Assembly: GCF_026914265.1 (NCBI RefSeq)
Contig: NC_069126.1
Span: 37,823,725 to 37,887,724, forward strand
From: Mya arenaria
Lineage: Eukaryota > Mollusca > Bivalvia > Myida > Myidae
Reading direction: 5' to 3'
DNA: 64,000 bases
How positions within the stretch are numbered: the first letter of the stretch is position 1; each line of letters begins with the position of its first letter. Of the stretch, positions 1 through 10,700 are shown in pieces. Under the pieces are notes generated by a model that saw nothing but the letters and a program-made list of their open reading frames with translations, was not told where the DNA came from and did no database searches. Both the position numbers and the translations under genes were made by a program.

Positions 1-589
1 GATATTTACACCCAAGGATTGATATTTCAGCCATTTTGGTTCTATTTAAGGGAATTAAACTAATATAAAATCATTTCCTAATTCCCAAAAGTCTAGACAG
101 CTTTTTCTTTTAACAGTTAATTTTCCCAATTTCAGCATTTTCACGACGCAAAATTATCCAAAATGTCTAGGGTCGTTTTCCCAAATTGGGCAGAAAAAGC
201 TCTGTTACTTAATAATGTTTTAGGAAAAATGTAATTCAAGGGACATTTTCATACACTTGAGATCTGTTTTTGTAATGATACAAAAATAGGCTGATTCTTT
301 CATCTAATACAAACACTCAATAATGTCTAAACTGTCAAATGTGAAGTTGCATCTGTAAACTTCATCTTTGTTTAGGAAATCTGTGAATATAACTTTCACC
401 ACCCAGAACAATAAGTATCAATATAAGAAGTAAAAGATATTCTAGTTACTATTTCCTCATGTCAGAGACAATTCAATTAAACAATCAATGGAAAAAACTG
501 TTAAATACTATCATGTTGTTGTTTTTTTCAACTTTTAATAATATTTATTCCCTGTGGTCGGTCGGTTTGTTGGTCAGTCCGTTGCAACT
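1..589. other. AT-rich non-coding DNA
   Basis: No open frame with protein-like composition, no recognisable exon and no tandem repeat is visible here on either strand. Confidence 0.5.
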
Positions 590-741
590 TTGTCTGGAGC
601 AAAACTTAAAAACTACTGGATGGAATTGGATTAAACTTCATACAAAGGTAGAGCATAATGAGAGGAAGTGCCGTGTACAATAACCATAACTCTATTCGTG
701 CTTAAAATTGAGTTATTGCCCTTTGTTACTTTTTTGTCTGG
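590..741 (+). repeat. dispersed repeat, one unit of the 137-bp family
   Basis: This stretch closely resembles the tandem units at 12095-12650, sharing phrases such as ACTGGATGGAATTGGATTAA and CATAATGAGAGGAAGTGC. It is a single diverged unit. It ends where the next inverted-repeat element begins, the same junction (mirrored) that is seen near 12093, so the two families travel together or prefer the same sites. Confidence 0.6.
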
Positions 742-742
742 G

Positions 743-960
743 TCCGTATTACAGAAGCATCTTATCTTTAACTTTATCCTTAATTCATACAAAAAGTCCT
801 TAAATGTACTAAAAAAATCTTATTTTTAAGAAATATTTTAAGTGATATTACAGAAACTTTTTATCTTAAAATATTCCTTAAATGGAGCGATTTCTTCCTT
901 AAATTATAAGGAAGGTCCGAACCTTCCTTAGAAGTTGAGGAAAAATTCTTAGAAGTTGAG
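743..960. mobile_element. small inverted-repeat DNA element (partial)
   Basis: The left end GGTCCGTATTACAGAAGCAT is the inverted counterpart of GATGCTTCTGTAATATGGAC at 12072-12091. The interior is rich in CCTTAA and TTAAGGA, as at 11890-12070. It looks like a non-autonomous DNA element whose right end here is hard to place. No coding capacity is seen. Confidence 0.5.
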
Positions 961-1504
961 GAAATTACAAGACCGAGGAACGCTGATCCTGTTTTTGTCA
1001 AAAACTATCGTTTGCAGACAATAATACAATCGGCGGTTTACCAAAGGTATGTATTCATATTTAGATACCGATAATACCGTATTAAAGGTTTCCATTATGA
1101 CTTGAAACGCGAATTGCGTCAGCGGAAGTAAAGAAAGAAAACATCCCCTCACGATTATTCTTTAAAAGAGTGGTGCACTTTCTTGTTTAAAACAAAAGGA
1201 TAATACTGTTTTTGCTGTCATTACATCGTTCTTTTATCGCACGAAATGTGAAGCTTCAAGTGGCAAAATATTTAATAGTCGTATAAATACTAGTTGATTA
1301 GTATAAATACGTATTCGGATGAGGCTCGGTTTCGGATTTAATTGTTTATGTAATAATGAGTGATTTAATTGTAAGCCACATGTTTGCATCTTTATGTATT
1401 GTCTGCCTTGTGATTGTAAATAGGCAGCTTTGATAAAGGTGTGTAGTATTGGCATTTAACATCACAAATTTTGGTTTGTATTATTTTTAATTATGTTTCT
1501 GCTT
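961..1504. other. non-coding DNA
   Basis: I see nothing gene-like; only short, low-complexity reading frames without splice-site support occur between the inverted-repeat element and the minisatellite. Confidence 0.4.
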
Positions 1505-2062
1505 TTTCACAGGCTTGTAGGGCTGACAAGTCCAGCATCTCTTTCTGCAAGACACTTTCAGTGACCGGTGGGGGCTGACAAGTCTAGCGGCTAGTTCTAG
1601 CCCGCTGGACACTTTCAGTGATCGGTGGGGGCTGACAAGTCTTGCAGTAGTTGTGGTTGGACACTTTCAGCGACTGGTGGGGGCTGACAAGTCTAGCGGC
1701 TAGTGCAGCTAGACACTTTCAGCGACTGGTGGGGGCTGACAAGTCTAGCGGCTGGTTATAGCCTGCTGGACACCTTCAGCGACCGGTTTGGGCTGACAAG
1801 TCTAGTGGCTAGTGCGGCTAGACACTTTCAGCGACTGGTGGGGGCTGACAAGTCTAGCGGCTAGTTCTAGTCTGCTGGGCACTTTCAGCGACCCGTTTGG
1901 GCTGACAAGTCTAGTGGCTAGTGCGGCTAGACACTTTCAGCGACTGGTGGGGGCTGACAAGTCTAGCGGCTAGTTCTAGTCTGCTGGGCACTTTCAGCGA
2001 CCGGTTTTGGCTGACAAGTCTAGCGACTAGTTCGGCGAGACACTTTCAGCAGCTAGTTCCAT
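1505..2062 (+). repeat. minisatellite, 52-57 bp unit
   Basis: About ten direct units, each reading GGGGCTGACAAGTCTAGCGG, then a variable block, then ACACTTTCAGCGACTGGT. Unit length alternates between about 52 and 57 bp depending on the variable block. The array stops about 10 bp before the ATG of the Harbinger-type transposase, so it occupies its 5' flank or leader. Confidence 0.9.
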
Positions 2063-2071
2063 CCTTCCAGT

Positions 2072-2767
2072 ATGGCAGATAGGGGCAATATCCTAAATGA
2101 ACTTACCAACCAGCAACTTGTTGATAGGTATCGCTTCAACAGGGCAGGCCTCAATTACCTTGAAACTGTGTTTGGACCAGCACTGGAGCCAGCTACAATG
2201 AGACATAAGAGTTTGTCGGCTATGGACAAACTCCTTATTACTCTAAGGTACTTAGCAACAGGGGGAATTCAGCTAAACGATGCTGACATGCACAATGTCT
2301 CATAGCCAGCAGTATCAAAAATATTGACTGAAGTGACAAATCATCTGCTGATGTTTTGGGAAGGTGCGTTTCCCACTAACAGTGAGGGAGCTTGATGCAC
2401 AGGTTCAACAGTTTTATGGACTGGCACAGTTTCCAAAGGTGGTGGGTGTCATAGATGGTACCCACATACGTATTCAGCCCCCTTCGGAGGATGAGCCGTC
2501 TTTTGTCAATAGGAAGGGTTTCCATTCAATTAACGTACAAGTTGTGTTTGATGGTTTTGACAGAATAACAAATGTGGTTGCCCGATGGCCAGGGTCTGCA
2601 CATGACAGCAGAATTCTTCAGCAGAGTGGCCTTAGGAACCTATTTGATGAAGGTCACGTACCTAATGGTCAATACCATCTTCTTGGGGACAGCGGATATG
2701 CTGGGCGAAGGTGGCTACTTACCCCATACCTCAATCCCCAGCCTGGTAGCCAAACAGCATACAACAG
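2072..2767 (+). CDS. transposase exon 1
   Basis: It starts at the ATG for MADRGNILNEL and ends at CAACAG followed by GTAAAT, leaving two bases (AG) that join exon 2 as Arg. The first two catalytic Asp residues are here. The frame is interrupted once by TAG and shifted once by one base before the GVIDGTHI motif. Confidence 0.85.
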
Positions 2768-4128
2768 GTAAATTAATTATTCTGCATGACATTGATATAG
2801 TAAACAAAGTGAACAATTATTAAAACATTTGTCAACACTGAAAGAAAATTGTAAAATTTAATCATGTAATAAGGTGATCTGTAACACTAGAAGCTTTCAC
2901 GAGACATAACTAAACCTATTTCTTCGTCAAAGTAATTAAAAACAACAATGCCCTCTTCATTATTTTCTTTCTGAACTCCTTTGAATACACTGATGCATAC
3001 ATGTTCTCACGTTGCATTTGCTTTGATATGGCAGTGGTAAGAAAATAATCTTATTTACACTCGTCAATGTATATGTAATGATATATATATATTTCTTTCA
3101 TGCTTTACGATGAAATATGGGGTTTTAACAGTGAAATAACAACAGTGAAAATATCAATTTGATATTTTCACTGCAAAATAAGGAGTGAAAATATCAATTT
3201 TCAGAACTACTTTTAAAATCCTTTGTTATTATCATACATGTACTTGTCTTGGTCAAAACAGAACACTGGACTTCAGTAAATTATGTCAAAAAATGTTAAA
3301 AAAATAAAGAAATATTTTATAAATTTAAATAAATATATAATTGGAAACTAACAACTTACCGTTTATTACCGGTTATCCCGATTATTAAACATTTTACTGA
3401 TCTTTGAAGCTGAATGTTCGAACATTTGCTTTCATTCTAAACAAATTACAGACAAAAACAACTGTTCGAACATAAATAACATTTTATAGCATCGTTCAAA
3501 TGTATTTTGAACTGTTAACCGTTGTAGTACGTAAAATGAGCTTCCTGGAGAATTCACACAACAATTTACAGATAGATCCGATATTTTTTACCCCACCCAC
3601 ATCTCAAAATGTATCAACAAACTAGTGTGGCATTTACTCTTCTGGAAAACAAACATTTTAAAGCGAAACAGACTGGTCTGTAAGATGACTGAATATTAAC
3701 TTACTATTAAAACACGCGTATATGCAGTCTTAAACTAAGAAGAATGGTTAAAATCCAATGAGTATCCACATTTGTTTTGCTAACACATTTGACCTTCCAA
3801 AGTTTCATTCCATAAATAGCGGCGTAGTAATTTGGTTAAAATAAAGTGTTTTCATTATTTTTGGAACATTTGTGCACTAATAATACTTCATTTTTTACTG
3901 TTCATAAAGCTTTGCAATAAAAAACGAGCGAATATTAAGCTATAAGAATGAATAGCAGAGAACTGTTTCTCAGCAAACTGAAAGTAGAAAAGTTGACAGC
4001 TATAATTATGCATGAGGGGCGCCCCACGGGTAGCGGTATAAAGCCCACCCTTTTCAAAAAAGGGGGTAATTCAGAAATAAATAAAAAAACAAATAAAACT
4101 CCGAAAATAAGCATAAAAGAAACAGAAA
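2768..4128. other. transposase intron 1, AT-rich
   Basis: Non-coding intron sequence. It contains a perfect 31-bp palindrome at 3143-3173 with a third arm copy at about 3183-3202; no other structure or exon is recognised. Confidence 0.6.
3143..3173. repeat. perfect palindrome
   Basis: Fifteen bases (CAGTGAAAATATCAA) are followed by a single central T and their exact reverse complement. A further arm, GTGAAAATATCAATTTTCAG, follows ten bases downstream. Confidence 0.8.
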
Positions 4129-4277
4129 ATTTGTTTATTTCAGTGTAAGATCGTATTTAATTTCACTCGTGATCATAAAAAAACTACATTTTCACTCGTG
4201 GCTTCGCCACTCGTGAAAATATGTTTTTCTATGACACTCGTGAAATAAAATACGATCTTACACTGAAATAAACAAAT
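4129..4277. mobile_element. foldback MITE, 149 bp
   Basis: The whole element is one hairpin: ATTTGTTTATTTCAGTGTAA at the left is answered by its complement ending ACTGAAATAAACAAAT at the right, with ACTCGTG motifs in both arms around a centre near 4203. It has no coding capacity. A diverged relative is at 7512-7644. It ends 28 bp before exon 2 of the transposase, so it forms part of that intron's 3' end. Confidence 0.85.
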
Positions 4278-4305
4278 ATCCTCTATATATATTTTTTTTT
4301 TTCAG

Positions 4306-4413
4306 ATCCCATAAAATTACTAGAGCCAAGGTGGAGAGAGGCATAGGCCAACTTAAAAGACGATTCGGTGTTCTCCATGGTGAAATTAGGGTGCAGCCAG
4401 AAAAAGCTTGCAG
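4306..4413 (+). CDS. transposase exon 2
   Basis: A polypyrimidine tract and TTTTCAG precede it and GTATTA follows it. Its 108 bases encode SHKITRAKVERGIGQLKRRF and continue to QPEKACR; the Glu in VERGIG is the third catalytic residue of the DDE triad. Phases fit exons 1 and 3 exactly. Confidence 0.9.
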
Positions 4414-5889
4414 GTATTAGTAATATGCAAAACAAAAATTGCATAAAAAATATACTTTTAAGTTTCATGCACTTTTTCAAACAAAAACAAAACTGATGTA
4501 TGGGCATGTGGCCATTGTCAGAAGAGTAGTTCCTAATGAAACAATGCACATGTTTGGCCCAGGAACTTGATGGACATGTTGATCATGGGTAGGTGACCCT
4601 ACTGATTTGGAGGTTTATATCAAACGTTTTATGGTGACATTGAGCTGAAAATTTTAGCTATTGTGTCCTAGACAAAATACATAGGCCAAAACTTTAGGCC
4701 AAAACTTTAAGGAAAGTTTTTAGTTAAAAAACAAGCAAGTATTTGTGTAAGCTTAATTACAGGAGCATTACTGGTACAAACATAAGCATGACACAGAAAA
4801 TTTACTGAACACATACTGTTTTATTCAACTCATTCCTGCATTTGTTATGTCCAGCAAAGTTACAGCATAACATGTCAAACATACAACTCATGAGCTCACT
4901 GTTCCAGTTATATATATATATGCAAACATATGTTAAATTAGAAAATGAAAACAACCTTTCACCGGGTGCATTAACCCTCTTAATATGATTAAAGATTCAG
5001 TTAAAAATGATTTCTTTTTACATACAAACACCCAGTACTGACATGTATTTACTATTTAACACTCAAATCCTAATACATTGAAATAACCAAAAAGCACTTA
5101 ATACTGTGTTTAGACAATGTATGGAGCCTTTTTGTTTAATGTTGTTGAAAGAACCCTTTCAAATTTACAAAATTAAATTGACAATATTTGTAAATTCAAT
5201 CCATTTAAAAAACACATTTATGGTATTATTATTATTTTTGGTCAGTGTGGTTTGTTGATTTTAATGTTTACTTACATACTGGATTAACAGACATTTTCTG
5301 AAACAATATCTGAATATACAACTGATTTTTTCATATTAGGTTTTTAATACATTTAATTTTATTAGATTCAATACATAATATGAAACAGCTTTGTTTCAAT
5401 TTTTTTTTTTTTGCTCTTTTGGTTGCAATTTACTGCCTTCTAAAGGCTCTTTACCCTCGTGTTATTCTCCCCCCTCCCCCCCACCAAAATCATATATTTT
5501 TTCCAAGTTAATTAATGAAGGCTACTTTAATAAATAAAAAAAACAATGAATTTCTTGAAAATGAACAAAATCTCTACAAGACTTACTCTTTCACATGATA
5601 ATGTATTCATAAAAAGGTAAAAACATGTATATTTGCCATGACTTAAGCCAATGTGACCTGTTTATTTTTCCCAAAGTGAACCTTTTTTCCAAATTGCAAG
5701 GCACAGGCTGTAAAAATAATCTCCCAAAAAATCACTGAAAATCTATACTATTAAAGTGTATCAATTCATTAATTCAAAAACATTAAAGAAAACAAGTTAT
5801 TTGCAGTGTTAACATAATTATTCTGAAATTGAACAGTAGTGTTCTTAAATTTCTGAATAAGAACATTCCATTGTTTCTCTAAATTACAG
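4414..5889. other. transposase intron 2, AT-rich
   Basis: Low-complexity AT-rich sequence with poly-T and poly-C tracts near 5400-5490. No exon or repeat family was recognised. Confidence 0.6.
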
Positions 5890-6052
5890 AATTGTTCTGA
5901 CCTGCGCTGTTTTGCACAATATCTGTAAAGCGCGGAACATACCAATGCCAGATGTGATTGATGACGGCGGCAATGCTAACAACATGGACAACAACATTGC
6001 TCCTCAACATGGTATGCAGTACAGAGATTACTTCGCCAACACCTACTTTTAA
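5890..6052 (+). CDS. transposase exon 3 (terminal)
   Basis: Acceptor AAATTACAG. It encodes IVLTCAVLHNICKARNIPMP and ends YRDYFANTYF followed by TAA at 6050-6052. The LHNI helix after the catalytic Glu and the aromatic C-terminus are family hallmarks. Confidence 0.9.
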
Positions 6053-6065
6053 GCAGTACATGTAA

Positions 6066-7215
6066 GTTTTTAGCTCTACTGGCAAAGGCCAGAAGAGCTT
6101 ATGCGATGGTAATGTGTACGTAGTATGTGCATCCGTGCGTCCATGCGTCCGTGCGTCTGTAAACAATTGCTTGTGAACACGATACAGTCTTCAGTTTTGA
6201 TTGTATCTCGATGAAACTTGTACAGTATCTAGATATCCATTAGAGCTCGGTTCCTTTCGAAAACCAGCCAGATCCGCCCATGCATGCCTAGATTATGGCC
6301 CTTGATAGTATAAAAAATGCTATTGTGTAAACAATTGGTTGTGAACACGATACAGTCTTCAGTTTTGATTATATCTCGATGAAACTTGTACAGTATCTAG
6401 ATATCCATTAAAGCTTGGTTCCTTTCGAAAACCAGCAAGATCCGCCCATGAATGCCTAGATTATGGGCCATGAAAGTTTTAAAGAAATGCTTTCTATTTT
6501 TAGCCAGGTCTGCATGAGCGAATTCTATTTTTAGCCAAGTTTACATGTATATGTTAATTCAAGTCTAGAGTTAAGGGAGACAATTTGCAAGTCTAGGATT
6601 TTGAGAGAAAATTTGCTTTTTGCTTCTGCAGTTGATTTTGTGAATTACTCTGCCTTGTTCTTGTTGAAAGCCCAAAGGCCATTTTTTAGCTTTAAGTTCT
6701 GTAGTTTGCGCATTCATCTTAACAAAATTGGTTGTGAATGTTTAAGTTATGCACCTGGTGTCATTACTGGCCACACCCAGGGTTCACAGGTTTGGTAAAC
6801 ATAAATCTGGAAAGGTTTGAAAATCTTTTTGTGTGTTCGTGCATCCATCTCAGCACAATTGATTGTGAATGTTTGTTCAAATTGATCAATGTTGTCCTAG
6901 GATGCCCTTGACTTTGACCTTTTGACCAACTTTTTTTAACTTTTAAAACTACAGAAAATTTTACTATGAGTACAGTTTTGAAAGCATTTTTTTTTGTCAG
7001 ATGACTTTTACTTGGCACATATTAAAATAGTTCATGCAACTAATCTGCTTACAATACTTTCTGGGCTCAGATGTTGAACGTGCTACGTTTTCAGGTAACC
7101 CAAACACAAAACATAAACTATATGTCTGTTGCCTTTTACCCATACATACATGCTCTGGATTGATATGACCACAAAAGCCATGCCAGTAGAGCATAGGCCC
7201 TTTTGGGCCTCTTGT
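6066..7215. mobile_element. non-autonomous DNA repeat with GCTCTACTGGC ends
   Basis: The left end reads TTTTTAGCTCTACTGGCAAA and the right end holds TGCCAGTAGAGCATAGGCCC, giving inverted GCTCTACTGGCA tips. The left part contains two copies of a block of about 150 bp, near 6160 and 6330 (GTGAACACGATACAGTCTTC). It is non-coding. This type of repeat is, to my knowledge, widespread in bivalve genomes. It separates the transposase from its convergent Myb-like partner. Confidence 0.65.
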
Positions 7216-7511
7216 TTTATTATATCCTCTATAATGATATATAGAGATTAACCGATGAATTGAAAAGGATATTTCAATAGGTGAAATAACATTTTGATAT
7301 CATTCTTTATTTTTTTAAATTTAACAAGCTCCTACTGAAAGGAAATGCATATACAAAATGAACGTGCAAAGTGCTGGTACACACTTTTTATGATGTCAAT
7401 TCTGAAATGACATTACATTTGCCTAAATTTTGGCCGGTTGCCTGAAAAACTTCCAATAAATTTTAATTATTTTATCTCATATATTTATGCATATAATAAA
7501 AGAAGTGTTGA

Positions 7512-7644
7512 ATTCAGTGTAAGATAGCAAAATATTTCACATTGTAAACCCAGAAGCCAATATTTCACAGATGAGCTACACCAATTGTGAAATAGAGATT
7601 TTGGTGGTCACTCCGTGAAATATATTATGATCTTATACCTGAAC
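7512..7644. mobile_element. diverged foldback MITE
   Basis: TTCAGTGTAAGATAGCAAAA at the left is answered by ATTATGATCTTATACCTGAA at the right, with TTTCAC and GTGAAA steps inside. It belongs to the same family as 4129-4277 but is older. Confidence 0.65.
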
Positions 7645-7675
7645 ATTAAAAGTACAAATGAATCCGAGGCTATAA

Positions 7676-7787
7676 TCATTCTTCGCCAAGCTGTTTTTTG
7701 AGCACCCTGATCTGGAGCCGTAGCTTCTCTTCCCGCAAACCTTGCATCACAGTATGGCAGGAACAGGTGCAGATCACTGAGTCACTG
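7676..7787 (-). CDS. Myb-like gene exon 7 (terminal, coiled coil)
   Basis: Acceptor TTGTTTGCAG. It encodes SDSVICTCSCHTVMQGLREE and ends KLRLQIRVLKKQLGEE, with the stop TGA at 7678-7676. The Leu-rich charged helix is the typical C-terminus of Harbinger Myb-like partners. Confidence 0.85.
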
Positions 7788-10700
7788 CTGCAAACAATAA
7801 GTCAGTTTTAATTACAAGTATAAAAAGAAACTTGAGCTATCACTAAAGGTGATTTGAACACCCCAAACAAAGTTACCACAGAAACAGGTTTGCCATATAA
7901 GTATAAGCATTTTGTATAAAGTTTCATTCAGTAACATATTATAAGTTAACTTGGTACTGATAAATACAGTACAAGAATTGATTGTGAGACTTTTTTCTAC
8001 TTTGTACATACATATACAGTTCATTTATTAACAGTGACAACTTTTATCCTTTGTTTTAGATTGTGCCATGGCCTGAAATCATTGGATGATGTGCTGATGA
8101 AAAGTTTACAACTTCATTTTATGAATAGACATTATTCACACAGTTTGCAGTAAAAAAATTGGCATGAATGTGTTACTTACATGTTGTATGTCTCACTGGT
8201 CACATTAAGGTCTGTCACCATCTGAACTGGGCTGAAAGAAAAAAAAATCATTACATTAAAAATGAATAGCTTGAAAAAAAATGACTTATAATATATTGAT
8301 GTATGAAGAACATAACAGCTGCAAGTTTTAACAACTACTGAAGTATAATTGTACTTCATTGTATAATATAAGTTGCAGAGATTATAAGATGACCCATTAT
8401 GGGATATACAGGGGAAAGGAAACCATATCTGGTGAGAGCAAACCCTGAAATGGTACTACATGTATATATATTTGCTGACCCAATATTGAAAAATATGACC
8501 AGCCCTGGACCAATATATATACACACACAAGTGAATTTCAGCATTAACTTGCACTCTCAAAAATTGACCGTTTTGGCAACTCCTTATAATAATAATAAAT
8601 GATACAGTCCTGAAAAGTTACCTGTAATTTGTAACCAAGTCTTCACTGGCACTAAGACTTGCATTGGAACTGGCACTTATTCCCCATGTTGATGCACTGT
8701 AATGGTTTTAGGAGATATAAATACTTGGTACAAATGATAAAATACAGATATCATTTACAATTAAAGTAGTTGGAAAAAACAACACACAATAAAATTATTG
8801 CATTTTGAATTTTGAATTTGCATTCTCAGCTTTTCACATAACCCTGTTGTTGTTGTTCTTGTGGCCTCTTCCTTTGTTCACTTGAACTAGATACAAATTT
8901 TCTATTTATTATATATAGTGATAGCTTTCATCACAATCTAAACAGAAATGTATCAGTATGAGATAACTGATAATATGTATAACCAGTTTACATATTAACT
9001 TAACTGTCAGACAGTATATTTGCAAATTGATATTGTTTCTTAATCCTAACATTTATGTTAAAAGTTGCTTTTATTATAGCCATACTTTTACCTGTTAAGA
9101 TCACTCCCATTAGTTGTGGAAATGCCTGTGGACACACTGAAAAAATATAAACAGTTTTCTGGTTTATGATTGCAATGAAATTAAAATGTTCAGTTTGTGA
9201 TACATAAAACATTTATGAAAACAGTTTAATCAATCAAGATGCATTCACTACCTGAACAATTTGTTAAAAATATGTAACTTTATTCTTTTTATAAAATTTC
9301 TTTGTATGTACAGTGTTAATACTTATTAATGCACCCACTCCTGAAAGAATGGAGTGCTTATTTATGTTTCATCTATGAGCATGTGCTGCAGGTGAACAAT
9401 TAAAAAATGATAACCCCATTAGTTATTACATGTCATTAGCTTTATTTATTTAATCTTTACAATTTTATAAGCAATAACAAACACTTGAATGAATGCATTT
9501 TTTTTATTTATCGCAGTGTTGTCTTTCTATATATGAATGATACTATAAAAATATTAGTCTGATGCACTAAGGAAACATGGATAAGAAGAGTGGTTCTAAA
9601 GTTAAGGTGTTTGCAACTCACTTAAAATGTAAGAGGCTAGAAATCAACATGGTGAAAAATCTCATATCTGATCGCAAAAGAAACCAACCCTGCTTTTACA
9701 TTAGAAATGGGTAGCGAGAAATCCCAGTATTTAGCTGTTTAATGGTAACAAAAGCAGTATCTGTTACACTCAATATGGTCGGGGGGGGGGGGGGTAACTA
9801 TTACAGCTATACATGCAACGATTAATGAGTTTACTTGTTGGATTATTACAGCATCTGTCAATAGACCAATGGTCCCAGCATTAGGTCCACCACCTGGAAT
9901 AAGTGCAGTGTAAATGATTATCATTGTGGAACATAATCGAAAAAATGGATAAACAATAGTAATTCCTTGTATTAAGATTTTTTGATACATGATCAACTGT
10001 TGCAATATTAAAATGATAAATTTGCAAACACATGACATATGCTTTTCCTTACTAGTGTCATAAATGTATTTATAAACAAATCGAACACAAATGTTCTTAT
10101 GAAGGGTACCGAGTTAAATTTGAAAGAAATAAGCATAAAACACGGTATTTCTTCTTTATGAGACTATAGTAGACCATAGTAAATCTTTAAGCGTTCACCA
10201 ATCATTAATATTGTTTTGCGCTTTCAGCTATTAAATATACGGTTAAAATCTTGTTAGGCCTTAAAAAGAAATATGTCTGTTTCGGGTAACCCGACCTTAC
10301 CTATAAAAATGTGCTGACCCTAACTATTTTTTTTCCGTTTCTGAGCAAAAAAAGTATTCGTTAGCGAAAAGAGAGTTACGAAGGGCGGAAAAATGCAGAT
10401 TTTAATCAGAATTATTGTTTATATGATGAAACAAAGTCAGGCAATGACAGTAATGTAGGAAAGACTGCCATGTGCAAGAAAACACTCTGAACTTACGACA
10501 GATTTTGAAGAAAATAAAAATCCCTACCTACCCTACCTAGAAATTTTGGGAAGGTTACCCTAAACAAACAATTTGTTTTTGGCCTTATCAGTATTTAATT
10601 TTTTCTATAAATTCATTATTTAGTAAGTAGTATAAGTTTATTATTTTTGCGCTTTCTGCTATTAAATACACGGTTATCTTGTTACCAGTATTTATTAATT

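Larger units (their letters stand above)
2072..6052 (+). pseudogene. HARBI1-like PIF/Harbinger transposase, three exons, broken
   Basis: Three exons (2072-2767, 4306-4413, 5890-6052) with GT-AG borders and matching phases encode a DDE endonuclease of the HARBI1/DDE_Tnp_4 family, which cuts and joins transposon ends in the nucleus with a Myb-like partner. Visible family marks are RYRFNRAGLNYL near the N-terminus, the first catalytic Asp in GVIDGTHI, the second in LLGDSGYAG, the Glu in ERGIGQLKRRF, and the terminal helix CAVLHNICKAR. The protein ends YRDYFANTYF, typical of the family, so the 3' end is complete. Two lesions lie in exon 1: an in-frame TAG at 2303-2305, where the family usually has Gln (VSQ then PAVSK), and a one-base frame change near 2355-2364. 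An active copy is therefore unlikely unless these are assembly errors. A Myb/SANT-like partner gene faces it on the other strand. Confidence 0.88.
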
